Positions 23,806 to 34,162 of a stretch of DNA of 64,000 nucleotides are shown here, piece by piece (the first letter of the stretch is position 1; each line of letters begins with the position of its first letter). The stretch spans positions 72,001 through 136,000 of the forward strand of contig CANJKZ010000542.1 in the NCBI GenBank assembly GCA_947471745.1. Reading direction: 5' to 3'. Under the pieces are notes generated by a model that saw nothing but the letters and a program-made list of their open reading frames with translations, had not been told where the DNA came from and did not search any database. This DNA comes from Closterium sp. Naga37s-1 (taxonomy: Eukaryota; Streptophyta; Zygnematophyceae; Desmidiales; Closteriaceae). Made by a program: the position numbers and the translations under genes.

Positions 23806-26741
23806 ATGGCATCTCGCACGACGCCATGGCCGTGCTTGAGCATACCTACCACCCTAGTGCAGCTGAACCGACGGAGAGTTCCTGTCGCCCGCTGCTTCTT
23901 TCATCGTCGTCGAGGGTCGACTAGAAATCTCTTCCACCGTCTTACACTTCTTTTGCTGGCTCTCACGTGTCAGCGTCGCATTGGCCGGTCTGCGCGCGCA
24001 GCGAGCGTGAGCGGACGTCACCAGCACGCGCAACTGCTTTTCGATGTGCGCCCGTGGTGATGGCGGAAGCGAGGGGGAGCGAGTAAGGGAGGGGAGGCTG
24101 TAATGCTTCCATGGGAAGATGGCGGATGGTGGGGGAAAGAATGGGGATGCGAAAGGAATCGGGTGGTTGGGAATTGGGGCACTGTGAGGGGCATAGAGGT
24201 GTTGCTTCGCTAGGCAACAGCCTGAAACGGCTGTCTCTCCCCTCGGGCCAATCTCCTCACCACTCTTTACCCATCCCCTTCACCCCGGCCCAGTCCCCAT
24301 CAGGTACTCTCCCCGCCACCTCCCGTCTTTCCGCGACTCCCCTGCCCCCCCCGCCCCCATTATCCAGGCGTGGGACGCGGCGTATGGCCTTTCCGCCAAC
24401 CTCACCGCGCCTCCCCCTGCCGTCCGCCTCCCCGTCTCCCTCGCCGCTGCAGCCTCCGCCATCACCGCGGCACCCGCCGATGCTGACGTGGCCGTGGGCG
24501 CAGAGGGGCGCGTGAGCGTGCCGCCCGCGCCGCATCTGGAGGACTGCGCGAGGGTGACGTGGCGGCGCGCGCAGGCGGAGTGGAGAAGGGGTGGTAGTCA
24601 AAACGCAGGGGGGGAAATGAGCGCACCTGCATGGGCGCAAGTGCAGGAAGGGGGGCAGCAGGGGCCCCTTCCGCCATGGGTGAGCGGGGAGGGAGGGAGG
24701 AAATGAGGGAGGGTGGGTGGCGTAGGGGTGTCATAATACCACTTGGTGCCAATTCCCTCCGATCTCCTTCTGCACACACTATCCCCGTCACACGAGCAAC
24801 CACTCCTCCAAGTCTCTGTTGCCGTCTCTCTCCCCCAGTTCACCTCACCCCCACACCCCCTCCCGGTGTCCCCTCTCTCATCAGATCCGCGGGGCAGACG
24901 AGGACAACCTGGCGCTCACGCACATCGCCCAGACCGACCTCTGGCTGCACCAGTTCCCCCCCTCCTGCTCCCCCTCCTCGCCCTCCTCATCCTCCGCCGC
25001 CCCCGTGCGCTTCCTGCTGGTGGAGTGGAAGCACCCGCGCGGCCACGGGCTGGGGTCGCAGCTGCACATCATGAGCGCCGCGCTCAGCCTCGCCTTCTTC
25101 CACGGCCGCGTCCTCGTGCCCGCCCCGGGCTCCTTCTCCCACGCCGCACACAACTCCTGCTCGGGTGTGTGGGCAATGGGGTGGGGGGACGGGGAAAAGG
25201 GGGGCCTCGCCTCTCATACGGTTTCTTAGCAGGTTTCCTTGCAGAGTGTACGCAGTGCATACATTCTGCCATGCATGCTCTCATTCTCCACGTGCATTTG
25301 TTTCGTTGCCTAGCCGCCATAGCGGACAACAGCCCTGGCTCACCCCACGCCACCCCACATGCCATGCCCGTGTGCTGTGCAGGGCCAGACTACGGCTCCC
25401 TCTCCTGCTACTTCTTCCCGCTCACCTCCCCCGCCTGCCAGCAGCAAGCGCTCTCCTTGTGGCAGCAGCAGCAGGAGCACGGCCCCTCACACCCCGTCCC
25501 TCCGCCCGACCCTGGGCCAGCACTGAACGAGCTGCTGCAGTCAGATCTGCCGGTCGTGTTCTTCCCCGGAGTCACTCGCTTCCAGGCCAAGATGGCCAAG
25601 GAGGCTTCCGCTGCCTTGTATGTTCTTGCCACCTCTGCCTCTGCTCTCTGCACGCATTCGCACAGCTTCTGCAGTTCGCTCTGCCACTGGTTGTTGGCTG
25701 TGTTGAGATTGTTCTCTCTGGCAGTTCAGTACTTGGCATGTTGTCATTGACTGACATGACACCGCGTTGCACCGCATTGTACACCATGGCAGCCACTGGG
25801 GGTCGCCATGGGTGCAGAGGCAGGTGTCAACGGAGCTGCTGGGGCGGCGCTTCGATGCCGAGGGCCGCTACCTGCAGGTGTCGTGGTGGCGCTCGCAGTC
25901 GCTGCGCTTCATGCTGCGCTGGCCCTCGCTCTACCTCTGTCACCTCCTCAACCGCGCCCGCCACGACACCTATGGCTACCGCGTCGCCCTCCGCGTGGCC
26001 GCCACTCAAACTGCCCTCCTCACTGCCTCGGATGACGCTGCCGACAGTGTTTCCAGTGCTGCCGCAGATGCAGGTGGTGGTGGTGCAGGCGGGATGATGG
26101 ATGGTGGGGTCGGGGGAGAGCCGTTTATCTTTCGGCCGATAGTGAGCATGCATGTGCGGCAGGGGGACAAGGGCCATGAGATGCTGCTCTTCTCGCTGGC
26201 CTCGTATGTATATCTGGGCCATCGCCTGCGCCTGCATGTGCCAAACCTCAAGCACGTGTGGCTCAGCACAGAAATGCAGGTATGTGTGGGGCTTTGGGAA
26301 TCTGTTCACCCCCTCCCATTCCTTCTTCTGTAGGCATTTTCGGCAGCTTTGGGTTTTCCAGCAAAAAGTACCCACGCATGCACCTTTAATAGTCCACGCA
26401 AGTGGGTAATTCACTTGTTGCTCCATCTCATCGCCCTCCTACCCTTCTCCCATGTTTGCAGACTGTTGTTGATGAAGCAGTGTCCCGCTTCCAGGACTGG
26501 ATCTTTCTCTTCACCAAGGTGCAGAGGCAAACAGGAAACAAGTTATTCTATTCATATGAGCAGTCAGCAGGCCCTGGTGCAGTAACTGCAGCCAGCTTTG
26601 TTAACCTGATAATAGCATCAGAATGTGATTTTTTTTGTTGGAGCTCTAGCTTCCAATTGGAACAGGCTCATCAATGAGCTGAGGCTCACAAATGGACGGT
26701 ATCGATCAGGTTATCTTGCCCTCAATCATGCAGAGTGGTGA
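23806..26741 (+). CDS. Fucosyltransferase-like glycosyltransferase (GT23-like), frameshifted near its C-terminus
   Basis: Probably a type II Golgi glycosyltransferase. Proposed exons: 23806-24006, 24368-24679, 24885-25164, 25383-25617, 25793-26279, 26462-26741. The first exon gives a basic head and a short hydrophobic LTLLLLALTC segment that could be a signal anchor; it is the least certain part. Later exons carry VEWKHPRGHGLGSQLH, HWGSPWVQRQ, the nucleotide-sugar-binding-like MHVRQGDKGHEM, LKHVWLSTEMQ and YEQS, as in plant proteins annotated alpha-1,6-fucosyltransferase. Near the end ASECDFF is followed by a run of eight T (26629-26636); one T too many moves the conserved tail SNWNRLINELRLTNG and GYLALNHAEW out of frame. 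Without that base the reading frame closes at TGA 26739-26741. It may be an assembly error or a young lesion. Confidence 0.68.
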
Positions 26742-27157
26742 GGTGCCGTGCTAGTATTTTCCAAATTAATGTACGGTATGTAATTAATTTCAAATCAGTG
26801 GATCCAACCAGCGAGACTACTTATAAATATATTTCTCGATAGGATCACTTGTGAACACTCACCCTCCTTATAGCATGGTTCTAGATCCGAGTTGCAGATT
26901 ATTCGATTGTCCTTTTTGGGCTTCCACGATTCTCGGGAGAATCCTCGTGGTGGTGGGGAAGTTGGCTTTTGCCCAGCCCTATCATGATGAGCGTCAAAAT
27001 GCGCTGACCTCGGTCTTGTGATTGGCCACACGGCATTCGGGCAATCTTTACAAAAACAAATGGCTCCTACCATGCTGGCTCCCCAACAAAATCTGCCGCC
27101 ACGTCACGAACCTGCCCCTTTTTCCCCTTCTTCGTTATCGATGGCTAAGAACGGTTT
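26742..27157. other. Intergenic between converging transcripts
   Basis: No clear gene. A minus-strand frame at 26795-27073 could be a second exon of the small ORF at 27158-27532, but I see no family match. Confidence 0.4.
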
Positions 27158-27532
27158 TCATCTCGGACGGACGGTAGAGACGAGCGGAAAGAAACCAGCG
27201 AGTGCCAGGTGGTGGTGGTGATGTGACAACACAAGTTCTCCAGGGTCGTTGCAAACACTAGCCTGCCCATCACTTCGCTTCGCGTTCCAGCCCGTGTAGG
27301 TCTGATGAACTCCCAGCCCTGCGGGCAACACCACAAAGTCGAGCGTACGCCAGCTGCAGTTGCGGCCATAAATCCTCGGTTGATCCGAACAAACCGTTCG
27401 CACGTCATCGCAGTTGCAACTGTCGCTCAGCAGACAGCGGAGCTTTTTGGCGGCTGATGTGGCACACAGCTGCACCAGCCACCACACGGAGCACCAAAGC
27501 ATCAGCCAGCCGCTTTTTGCCCACCCTTGCAT
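27158..27532 (-). CDS. Possible small secreted Cys-rich protein (unrecognised)
   Basis: A 124-codon frame beginning MQGWAKSGWLMLWCSVWW, which looks like a signal peptide (hydrophobic core, then CATSAAKK as a cleavage region). The next 60 residues hold regularly placed cysteines (CLLSDSCNCDDVRTVC, GRNCSW, SVCNDPGE). The last part is His-rich and may be intron, because a GT lies after GGAGAACTT. The start lies 257 bp from the PP2C start on the other strand, so they may share a promoter. I do not recognise the family; it could also be the first exon of a longer gene. Confidence 0.4.
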   Translation of the reverse strand: MQGWAKSGWLMLWCSVWWLVQLCATSAAKKLRCLLSDSCNCDDVRTVCSDQPRIYGRNCSWRTLDFVVLPAGLGVHQTYTGWNAKRSDGQASVCNDPGELVLSHHHHHLALAGFFPLVSTVRPR

Positions 27533-27789
27533 CCTCCTCTCAGCTCAGAAAAAAAAGCACCCACAAATAATGCCTTGGACCAGGAACCCGTAGCTACTTT
27601 ATGAACAAATCAATTCTCTACCAGGTCTAAGGAATCTAGTAGCCTGTTTGTGAAGAAGGATAGCGTAACGTGAGAGTTCCCGTAGTAACAATATCCGCAT
27701 CTTACGCTCGCGCGTTGTGTACCTTCTTTCGAGAGCCAACTCGTTAGTCCGTTGTGTCTGTGAAGATAGGGTTTGCTGGAGACTCACGT
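27533..27789. promoter_or_regulatory. Short divergent promoter region and PP2C leader
   Basis: 257 bp separate the start codons of the minus-strand secreted-protein candidate and the PP2C gene. No defined motif could be assigned. Confidence 0.35.
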
Positions 27790-29714
27790 ATGCCAGGTTT
27801 ATCGCCAATCGGGGTTATGGCAGCAATCGCCTCAGGGGGTGCTCTAGGCATGGAAGAAGGTAGACGTTTCCAGGATGCAGACGTGTCAGGGTTAGGACAG
27901 GGATTAACGCCTTTTTCGTGGCTCAGTACTACCATGATTCCTGAAGCGGAGGACGAAAGCTCTCACGAAAGCCCTTTGACACCATTCAATGGTCACAGTG
28001 GTTGTGCCTTACCAGAGACTTGCTACACGTTACAGTCACGCTGCAACGTTATGAGCGTCAAGGAACAGTCTGCCAACAACCCTCTCGGGTTGATGAGACG
28101 TAGCTTCACATGCAACCTGCTACCAAGCGAGGAAGAAGTTGTTCTTTCAGCCAGACATGTGAGTTACCTACTAAAGTATCTTACCATAGTTGATTAAAAG
28201 ACGTTACGTATCTTGGTCTTTTATGCTGAAGATATTGAGTCTGAGAGACGTTGCGCATTGGCTGGCGTCTGCAGGAAGTCACGGAGTCTGCTTCTGCAGA
28301 ACGCGCCTATGGTTTGAAGCCAGTATCTGACCAGCTGTTTCCGCGTTCCACGTCGGTACTGGAGTGGCCTGTCGTTCGGTCAGGACATGGATCTGATCAG
28401 GGTCCGAGGAAGAACATGGAAGATGCGCATGTTATGGTTGATGACCTGACGAAGTCGTTTGGTGATTTGTCGTTCTCGCGACGGGGATCTTTTTACGGGG
28501 TGAGTGTGCCTTGCTTTGTTGCGCTTCACCTGGGTCGCATATGGGTCATTGGTGGGCTGACATCCAACTCGACTTTTCCCTTTTCAGGTGTTTGACGGGC
28601 ATGGTGGTGACGCTGCTGCGAAATTCGTGAGCAGTCAGTTGCTAGGGAACATTCTTAGCGATCCGTCTTTCCCAGATCGAGTAGGACAAGCAATCTGCAA
28701 TGCGTTCATGCGTACCGACCGAGAGCTGGAGATGGCGCATACTCGGGCCAGCGAGCCAATGGAATCAGGGACAACCGCGCTGGCAGTTCTGCTTCTGGGA
28801 AAGTATGTCATCATCTTCATGCTTTGCCGTTTTGTTCGCTTCCTGTACCAAATCTAGTTCCTTTTTCATTGTTGCTGACCCGTTTACAAATTGGGTCGTT
28901 TCAGGGCTCTGTACGTCGCAAATGCTGGTGACTGCCGAGCTGTGCTGTGTCGGCGAGGAAAAGTAGTGGAGCTAAGCAGGGACCACCGTCCGTCCTGTCA
29001 GTTAGAGAGGGAGCGGGTGCACCTGGCAGGCGGTTTTATTGTCGAAGACTATCTGAACGATCAACTTGCTGTGACAAGAGCTCTCGGCGACTGGCATTTG
29101 CAGGTAAGCAGGTTGTAGAAGAAATGTTACGTTCAATACTGCCTTTTTTTTTATTGCAGTCTGCTAACTTTTGTACTTTTTCATATTGCCATGCATGGTT
29201 TGTTTATCGCATCCCAGGGCATGAAGAACAGGGCAGCTGATGGGGAAACAGTTGTGGGTCCGCTTATAGCGGAGCCTGAGCTACGTGAGGCAGAGCTGAC
29301 GGAGGAGGATGAGTTTCTTGTGATTGGGTGTGATGGTCTCTGGGATGCGTTCCGCCACAGTCATGAGGTGGTTTCCTTTGCTCGAAAGAGACTGCGTGTC
29401 CACAACAACCCTCAGCAATGCTCACAGGTCTGTGCTGCGTTGCAACTCCCTTGCCTTACATTTTGGCTCGTTATGCATTTCTGGTTCCCTAGCACTAAGC
29501 ATTCAGGCTTTACTGACGGTTTTTTCCTCCAATCACATGAATGTTTTTTCTTCAGGAACTGGTGCAGGAGGCCATTCGGAGAGATTCTGGTGACAACGTG
29601 ACAGTCGTAACTGTGTGCTTTTCAGCACAGCCGCCACCACCGTTGCAACATCAAGAATTTAGAAATTCGCGCCTCAGAAGGAGCTTCTCCGCCAACGAGC
29701 TTCAATCCTCTTAG
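27790..29714 (+). CDS. Protein phosphatase 2C (PPM family)
   Basis: Metal-dependent Ser/Thr phosphatase. Six exons: 27790-28158, 28275-28499, 28588-28802, 28905-29103, 29218-29427, 29556-29714; 458 residues. PP2C motifs appear in order: [18 protein letters not shown] (metal-binding Asp/Glu), [14 protein letters not shown] (metal-binding DG), [59 protein letters not shown] (metal-binding DG) and [13 protein letters not shown] (metal-binding DN). All catalytic Asp residues are present, so it should be active. The N-terminal 170 residues are family-poor and likely regulatory. I start at ATG 27790; an upstream in-frame GTG at 27754 is not needed. Introns are short and clean. Plant PP2Cs of this form act in stress and growth signalling; the clade is not assigned. 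Confidence 0.93.
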
Positions 29715-30430
29715 GGATGTACATGTAAACATATTGCATTTTCCACGACTACAACCTCCATGTGGTGAGTCTCTTGTCTGCTGCCTCACTTGGTGCACGA
29801 CAATCCGTCTCTAACCTTTGCATTTCTCACTCTACAGATATATCGGCATTTTTCGCCAGCAAGGTTTGGCACTGGCAAGCAGAGCCAGCAACTTTTTGGC
29901 TATGTAGCACCGTAACGTATTTTTGCAAGGGTCCTGCTGACCCTAAAGACACCACAGCTGTGCAGCTCAAGCTTGTGCATGCAAGCTGCAACCCTGAATA
30001 AGCATGATGTATTTTGTTTACTTTGTGCCACATGGTCAATAAGTGGCATGGGAAAAATAAACCAGAGACTGTTCTTCATTTTGAATCATATTAATACAGA
30101 CTAATGTAGTAGAAGCACACAATATATCGGATGCGGAAGCAATGGTTCCTTGTAAATAGCACGGGTGCTCTGATGCACAAGCCCTGTAGCACACTTCCTT
30201 TGATGCACAAGCCCCGTAAGTAGCACACTTAGATGCATAAACCCCTCATGGAACCTGCCCTAATGCACTGGCCCTGTGGTGTGGTTAGCATGCTCTGCTG
30301 TGCTGCACACACCCTGAGGCTTCAGTGCCCACGTGTACATGCCTTGTGGACACTATGTTCAGATTCTAGTGGTTAGTGTTCGGGTAAGAAACCTTGTGAA
30401 TGAGTATCCCATGCATCATCCCTGTGACTA
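29715..30430. other. PP2C 3' flank and duplicated AT/GC-mixed spacer
   Basis: An AATAAA at 30056 may be the PP2C polyadenylation signal. From about 30180 a spacer unit (CACTGGCCCTGTGG, TGTGGACACTATGTTC, GTGAATGAGTATCC) appears and is repeated near 30540-30720 with changes. Confidence 0.5.
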
Positions 30431-31080
30431 CCGTGCCACGATGCACAAGCTCTCTGATTGAGCCCTGTTGTTACCCCTGCGGTGTGCCCTGTGGTTGGCT
30501 CTGTGATGAGCCCTGTGGTAGCCATTGTCATTAGACCTGTACGGAGCCTGCCCTAATACACTGGCCCTGTGGTTAGCATGCTCTGCTGCATACACCCTGT
30601 GGCTATAGTGCCTATATTCACATGGCTTGTGGACACTATGTTCACTTAGCTTGGGTTAGTGTTCATGTATGAAGCCTTGTGAATGAGTATCCTATGCATC
30701 ATCTCTGTGACTAGCGCGCCAAGGGGCACAAGCCCTGTAACTAGTATGCCACACACTAGGCACAAGCTCTCGGATTAGCCCTGTGGTTACCCCTGCGGTT
30801 AGCTCTGTGGTTAGCCCTGTGATGTGCCCTCGGTTAACCCTGCGATTACCCCTGCAACTTACCCTGTGATTAGACCTGTAGTGAGCCCTGCGGTTAGCGC
30901 TGGATTACCCGTGCGATTAACCCTGTAGTTAGCCCTGTAGTTAGCCCTGTAGTTAGCCCTGTAGTTAGCCCTGTAATTAACCCTGTAGTTAGCCCTGTGG
31001 TTAGCCCCGTGGTGAGCCCTGTAGTTAGCCCTGTGGTTAGCCCTGTGCTTAGCCCCGTGGTTAGCCCTGTGGTTAGTCGA
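30431..31080 (+). repeat. Degenerate 12-bp TTAGCCCTGTGG repeat
   Basis: Dozens of variants of GTTAGCCCTGTG run from 30460 to 31075 and are most regular at 30930-31075. The word is not a telomere repeat (no TTTAGGG or TTAGGG run). Confidence 0.85.
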
Positions 31081-31334
31081 GCCTACGCAGGGGGTTGCTG
31101 GTGCGTTACATGGGTTGGTAGGTCGCAGAGGGAGGTGGGATGCAGGGGGAGGTGGGTCGCAGAGGGAGGAATGGGGAGGGGCACCGCAGCGAGGGGGAGA
31201 GAGAGGATGTGGGGAAATGCCTACGCAGGGGGAGGGGATGGGATGGAGTAAGGGGGGGTTGGAATTTTGGGGGGTCGAGGAGGAGAGGGTGGTGGGGGGA
31301 TACCATACCAGAAAGCAATACTAATCTAAATAAC

Positions 31335-33600
31335 CTGTCTACTGTAGCATATTTGTTCTCCATCTTCCGTCTTGCAAGCACGTGGTTGTCCTGCAAGCAA
31401 ACGAGAGGAGGCGGCAAGGCAGACGAGAGTTGAGCTTCTCTATGTGATAAAACGAAATACGATGTGAATTTATGCATGTTTTCCAATTGGGGTACACAAT
31501 TATCATGTTTTTCATACCTACACAATGTACAGATACAATATGATATGATATGATATGAGATGATAAAATATGATATGATAGGATGTGATGTGATACAATA
31601 TGATATGACAGGATATGCTGCGTTCAGTCTGTGTTTGGTTGCCTTTTTCTCACCTTCAGAGACAACGATAAGCTCTTCACCAGTTGGCCATTCCAGTTGG
31701 TTCCACCAAGCAAACACAATCCCTGCCTCACCAGTCCAATCCTGTCAAGTCAACAACACACTCAAAACAAAGCAGAGAAAGAGCGATGGGCAAATGAGAG
31801 ACCAAGAGAAGATCAAAGGAGCCGAGCATGTCAGCTAGTGTTGAAGATTATGGTTCCTTTTCTGTTACAGCGGAATTGTGTTGCCGAGCAGAGAGACAAA
31901 CGGCCATGGAAGGCAAAGGACTGTGAGACATGGACAGGAAGTGTTGGGATGGAAAAAGTATTGGCGTAACAGGCAAGTGTGGTGCAGAAGAGAAAGGGGT
32001 GGTTGCAGAAACTCACCACTAGAAAAGTCCTCAAAGCACGTGCTATTCTTGTGCACCCTCATGCTCCAATGCTGCTGCCAAAATGCTGCTCCGCCCACTG
32101 CTGCTTATTAGACCTGAAGGAGGAATACCAGGGAAAAAGGCATGTGAAGAATGAGAAGAGGAAGAGCTGAGAAATCAAGAATGTGAAAGGGGAGAGGATT
32201 CGTCGAGAAGCAAGGCATCTGAAGGTAGAGGAGCGAATGTAAAAGAAATGAGAAACAGAGAGGAGATGCAACCGAGAGGCCGACAGAGGGAAATTGGGGG
32301 CAGAGAAGAAGAGTGCGGGGCGAGCAGCATTACCATAAGAAGAAGTCGAATGACTTGACCTCGCCTGTGATCCCTCCCATGCCACCATTGACGTGCCTGC
32401 TTGTCAGACAGCGGCGCAAGAGGGTATGAGAGGAGAGAAGGCGTCGAGAAGAAGCAGAGGGGAAGGGAGCGAGAGTGGATGGCACATAGAGCTCTGAGGA
32501 GAAGGACAGGAGGGGGACAAGGAACGCACCGCAGGAAAAGGGCTCAGTTGATTCGCCCGTGCTAGTTGTCCCTTGCTGATATTGCTGCTGCTGCCACTCC
32601 CGTGCCATGCTGTGTTTGACTGCAGGATGACAGGCAGGGAGGAGGAGACAAGAAGGTATGGGAGGAGCAGCGATGATGTTCAAATCGAAGTAGTAAGGGT
32701 GAGGGCTGGCTAGGCGAGGGGAACTTAGCATGCAACATGCGAATGCCCGCTTGACCGAAAAGACAGAAAAGGAGTGGCAAGGGAGACTAAACTGACGGGC
32801 AGCAGGAGGAGCTTACTACATCGTGTGCCCATTGTGTTCCCTTCGGCTCCCCATTTGCTATCACACCTTGCTGTCCTCGCTTGCTGGAAGAAAGACAGGG
32901 AAAGGATGGTGACAGGGAAGAAAATAAGGAGATACAGAATAATGAGGGCGAAGGTGCAGTAATACAGAACGGAACGGGGGGAGGAGGGGGTGGGGGAAGA
33001 GAGTGGGAGGCAAGGAGGCAACCGCAAGTGAGTGGGAAGCAAGGAGGCTTTTGCAAAGGATGAGATTGACAGAACGGTGAGAGTGAGGCAGAGCAGTAAC
33101 ACATAGCGATGGATGGAGGATCAAAGGAGCAGGCCACAGCGAGTACGAAGGAGAAGGATCTGGCAGAGGAGACTCACCACATCACAGATGTTCCCTCTCA
33201 CATATGTGCTCCTTTATCTCCGCTCCCACTTGTTTGCTCCCTCTGCGTCCTCCTCTGCTCCCGAACACAGGAGATGAACAAGGAAAGCAAGAAGCAAGGA
33301 GGGCGATCGAATAAAGGTGAAAATCAGGATACGGCGTTGAAGAAGAGGAGCGGAACAAGAGAAGAACTTCAGAACCGGAGACTAGGGAAGCCGAGAACAA
33401 GATGACGGAAGGAGAACAACAGAGGGGGAAGACCAGATAGAAGGAGCTGCTCACCAGAGAGCTCCATCCTCCGGGGTTGCATGACCAGTGGCATCAGACT
33501 GGCATCAGCAGCAGCGCCAGCACTATCAGCACTAGCAGAATCACTGCATGCGCCATCACCATCACCACCAGGGCAGCAGAACCGCCACCAGCAGCACTCG
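31335..33600 (-). CDS. Unresolved multi-exon candidate gene
   Basis: I cannot name this gene. On the minus strand several exon-like blocks sit between good splice sites: 33472-33600 (ends LMPLVMQPRRMELS), 32818-32870 (GVIANGEPKGTQWAHDV), 32530-32575 (TTSTGESTEPFSC), 32334-32396 (TSMVAWEGSQARS), 32017-32085 (FWQQHWSMRVHKNSTCFEDF), 31654-31741 (TGEAGIVFAWWNQLEWPTGE or the alternative frame GTNWNGQLVKSL), 31335-31390 (NHVLARRKMENKYATVD). Phases agree for 32530-32575, 32334-32396 and 32017-32085, but not with the last two blocks. Introns are purine-rich on the + strand. It may be a diverged gene, a pseudogene, or chance. The 34.2-40.4 kb repeat array starts about 560 bp upstream in its sense. Confidence 0.3.
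31535..31615 (+). repeat. ATATG pentanucleotide microsatellite
   Basis: Imperfect (GATAT)n and ATATG words, with single-base variants (GATGT, GATAA). Confidence 0.8.
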
Positions 33601-34162
33601 CACCCTCCTACACCCACTGCATTCTTGCTGTTGGGATGAAAGAAGGGGAAGCACAGAGAGACAGGTGAACGAGGCAGGGAAAGAAAGTGAGTCCACAAAA
33701 GAAAGGTAAAAAGCGCCAACAGCACTTTTTTCCTGGACAAATGCATGCGTGAGAAACGAGAGAGCAAACTGCTGAGTGGAGATTCGCTCTTGAAGTGTAC
33801 GCTTGGGGAGCTATCACCTGGGGAGGGTCCCTTGGTGAGAACGCGGGAGCAGCTGGAGGAGGAACGAGGGGCGGCGGGAGGGCAGCAGGCGGGTGGAGAA
33901 GATGGGTGCAAGGCGCTGCTCCTCCCATGTTGCCCCCAGTGGTCGCACTTGCAGCAGCACCCCTCGCAGCAGCACCCATCTCAGCAGTACCCTTTCCAGT
34001 GGCTGCCACTGCTGCCCCTTGCTGCTCACACTCCATTGGCCTGGAACAAGTGATAGAGTTGAGGATAGGGATAAGGACACGGGATGCAGCAAGGTCCACA
34101 GACGGAAGGCAGCAGTGGAACAGGACTTGCAAGCGCCAAACCAACAAGGCAGGGAAAACAGA
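33601..34162. other. Flank of the higher-order repeat array
   Basis: Purine-rich on the + strand with CAGCAG runs near 33950-34010. No gene can be supported. The repeat array sequence begins at about 34163 (GAGGCGATGGTAGCACACAG). Confidence 0.4.

Noticed and set aside
30930..31075. Telomere-like repeat
   Set aside because: The motif is TTAGCCCTGTGG, not TTTAGGG or TTAGGG, and it is degenerate.
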